NCBI GenBank assembly: GCA_900467685.1
Contig: UBQX01000010.1
Coordinates: forward strand, 245,655 to 309,654
Direction: 5' to 3'
DNA from: Hyphomicrobiales bacterium
Lineage (GTDB): Bacteria; Pseudomonadota; Alphaproteobacteria; Rhizobiales; Rhizobiaceae
Length of the DNA: 64,000 bases
Part shown: one piece after another, positions 63,838 to 64,000 of the stretch
Layout: each line of letters opens with the position of its first letter
How positions within the stretch are numbered: position 1 is the stretch's first letter
Made by a program: the position numbers and the translations under genes
The notes under the pieces: generated by a model
The model's database searches: none
What the model saw: the letters and a program-made list of their open reading frames with translations, nothing else
Told to the model about the DNA's origin: nothing

Positions 63838-64000
63838 TTATTCCTTTTTGCCGGACGGCGTTGCGAGCATGTCGTTGATCAGAGCATAGAGAATGCCGAT
63901 CAGCAGGCAGTAATAATGCAGATAAAATTTCATGTTAAGAAATGAATCGAAGACCATCGATATACCCCAAACCAGCGTGACGGCCAGCGTGATGACGAGC
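63838..64000 (-). CDS. C-terminal end of a membrane protein (partial)
   Basis: The last 53 or so codons of a gene that begins beyond the window. The readable part has two hydrophobic segments (LVITLTAVTLVWGISMVF and FYLHYCLLIGILYALI) and a polar end (ATPSGKKE). This looks like the end of a multi-helix membrane protein such as an O-antigen ligase or polymerase, but too little is present for a firm call. Confidence 0.6.
   Translation of the reverse strand, partial: LVITLAVTLVWGISMVFDSFLNMKFYLHYYCLLIGILYALINDMLATPSGKKE

Noticed and set aside
25350-64000. Sialic, legionaminic or pseudaminic acid pathway
   Set aside because: No NeuB-like synthase or CMP-sugar synthetase is visible; the NeuD-like acetyltransferase fits the PglD role better.

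Overview
The window looks like chromosomal DNA of an alphaproteobacterium of the Rhizobiaceae (Rhizobium, Agrobacterium, Shinella or a close relative). The signs are the high G+C content, the order mutY / DciA-like DUF721 gene / dsbA-type lipoprotein / smc, a rhizobial palindromic repeat just before smc, and a TGA-N9-TCA iron-type operator beside a metal uptake operon. I see no phage, transposase, CRISPR array or rRNA. There is one tRNA, tRNA-Gln(TTG).

Positions 1-25,200 are mostly housekeeping and metabolism: two HAD phosphatases, an orphan BrnA-like antitoxin, mutY, a DciA-like gene, an Old Yellow Enzyme, a PagL-like outer-membrane protein, a DsbA-like thioredoxin, SMC, a HigBA-type toxin-antitoxin pair with a perfect operator palindrome, a DUF922 protease-like protein, and a methyltransferase divergent from a FecB/FecC/FecE-type importer. 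Then follow an atypical pyruvate phosphate dikinase paralogue with a DUF1499 gene, a glycosyltransferase, an MBL-fold hydrolase, tRNA-Gln, a PAS-GGDEF protein and an MsbA-type ABC exporter that ends in a strong terminator.

Positions 25,350-64,000 hold one very long cluster, entirely on the minus strand, for a complex surface polysaccharide (O antigen, capsule or exopolysaccharide). Read in the direction of transcription from the right it encodes: a truncated membrane protein; a glycosyltransferase; WbpA, WbpB, WbpD and WbpE homologues (UDP-GlcNAc to UDP-2,3-diacetamido-glucuronate); a phosphoramidate-type set (glutamine-kinase-like fusion, gamma-glutamyl hydrolase, cytidylyltransferase, methyltransferases); a small unknown; a formyltransferase-like protein; a Wzx flippase; a CDP-glycerol-type transferase; a first amidotransferase/HisH/HisF trio; asparagine synthase; an unknown periplasmic protein; a Wzy polymerase; a second flippase; an acetyltransferase; a glycosyltransferase; WecB and WecC homologues; a second amidotransferase/HisH/HisF trio; a two-domain oxidoreductase; a heparinase-like protein; a WbuB-like glycosyltransferase; and a PglC/PglD/PglE-like trio that probably makes and loads the first sugar.

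Together the genes suggest a polymer rich in amino-uronic acids carrying acetamidino groups, perhaps a uronamide, and, most strikingly, a phosphoramidate decoration related to the O-methyl phosphoramidate of Campylobacter jejuni capsule. In the phosphoramidate set the glutamine-kinase-like enzyme is fused to an extra cytidylyltransferase-like domain whose nucleotide-binding loop is degenerate. All functions here are read from motifs and context; no database search was run.
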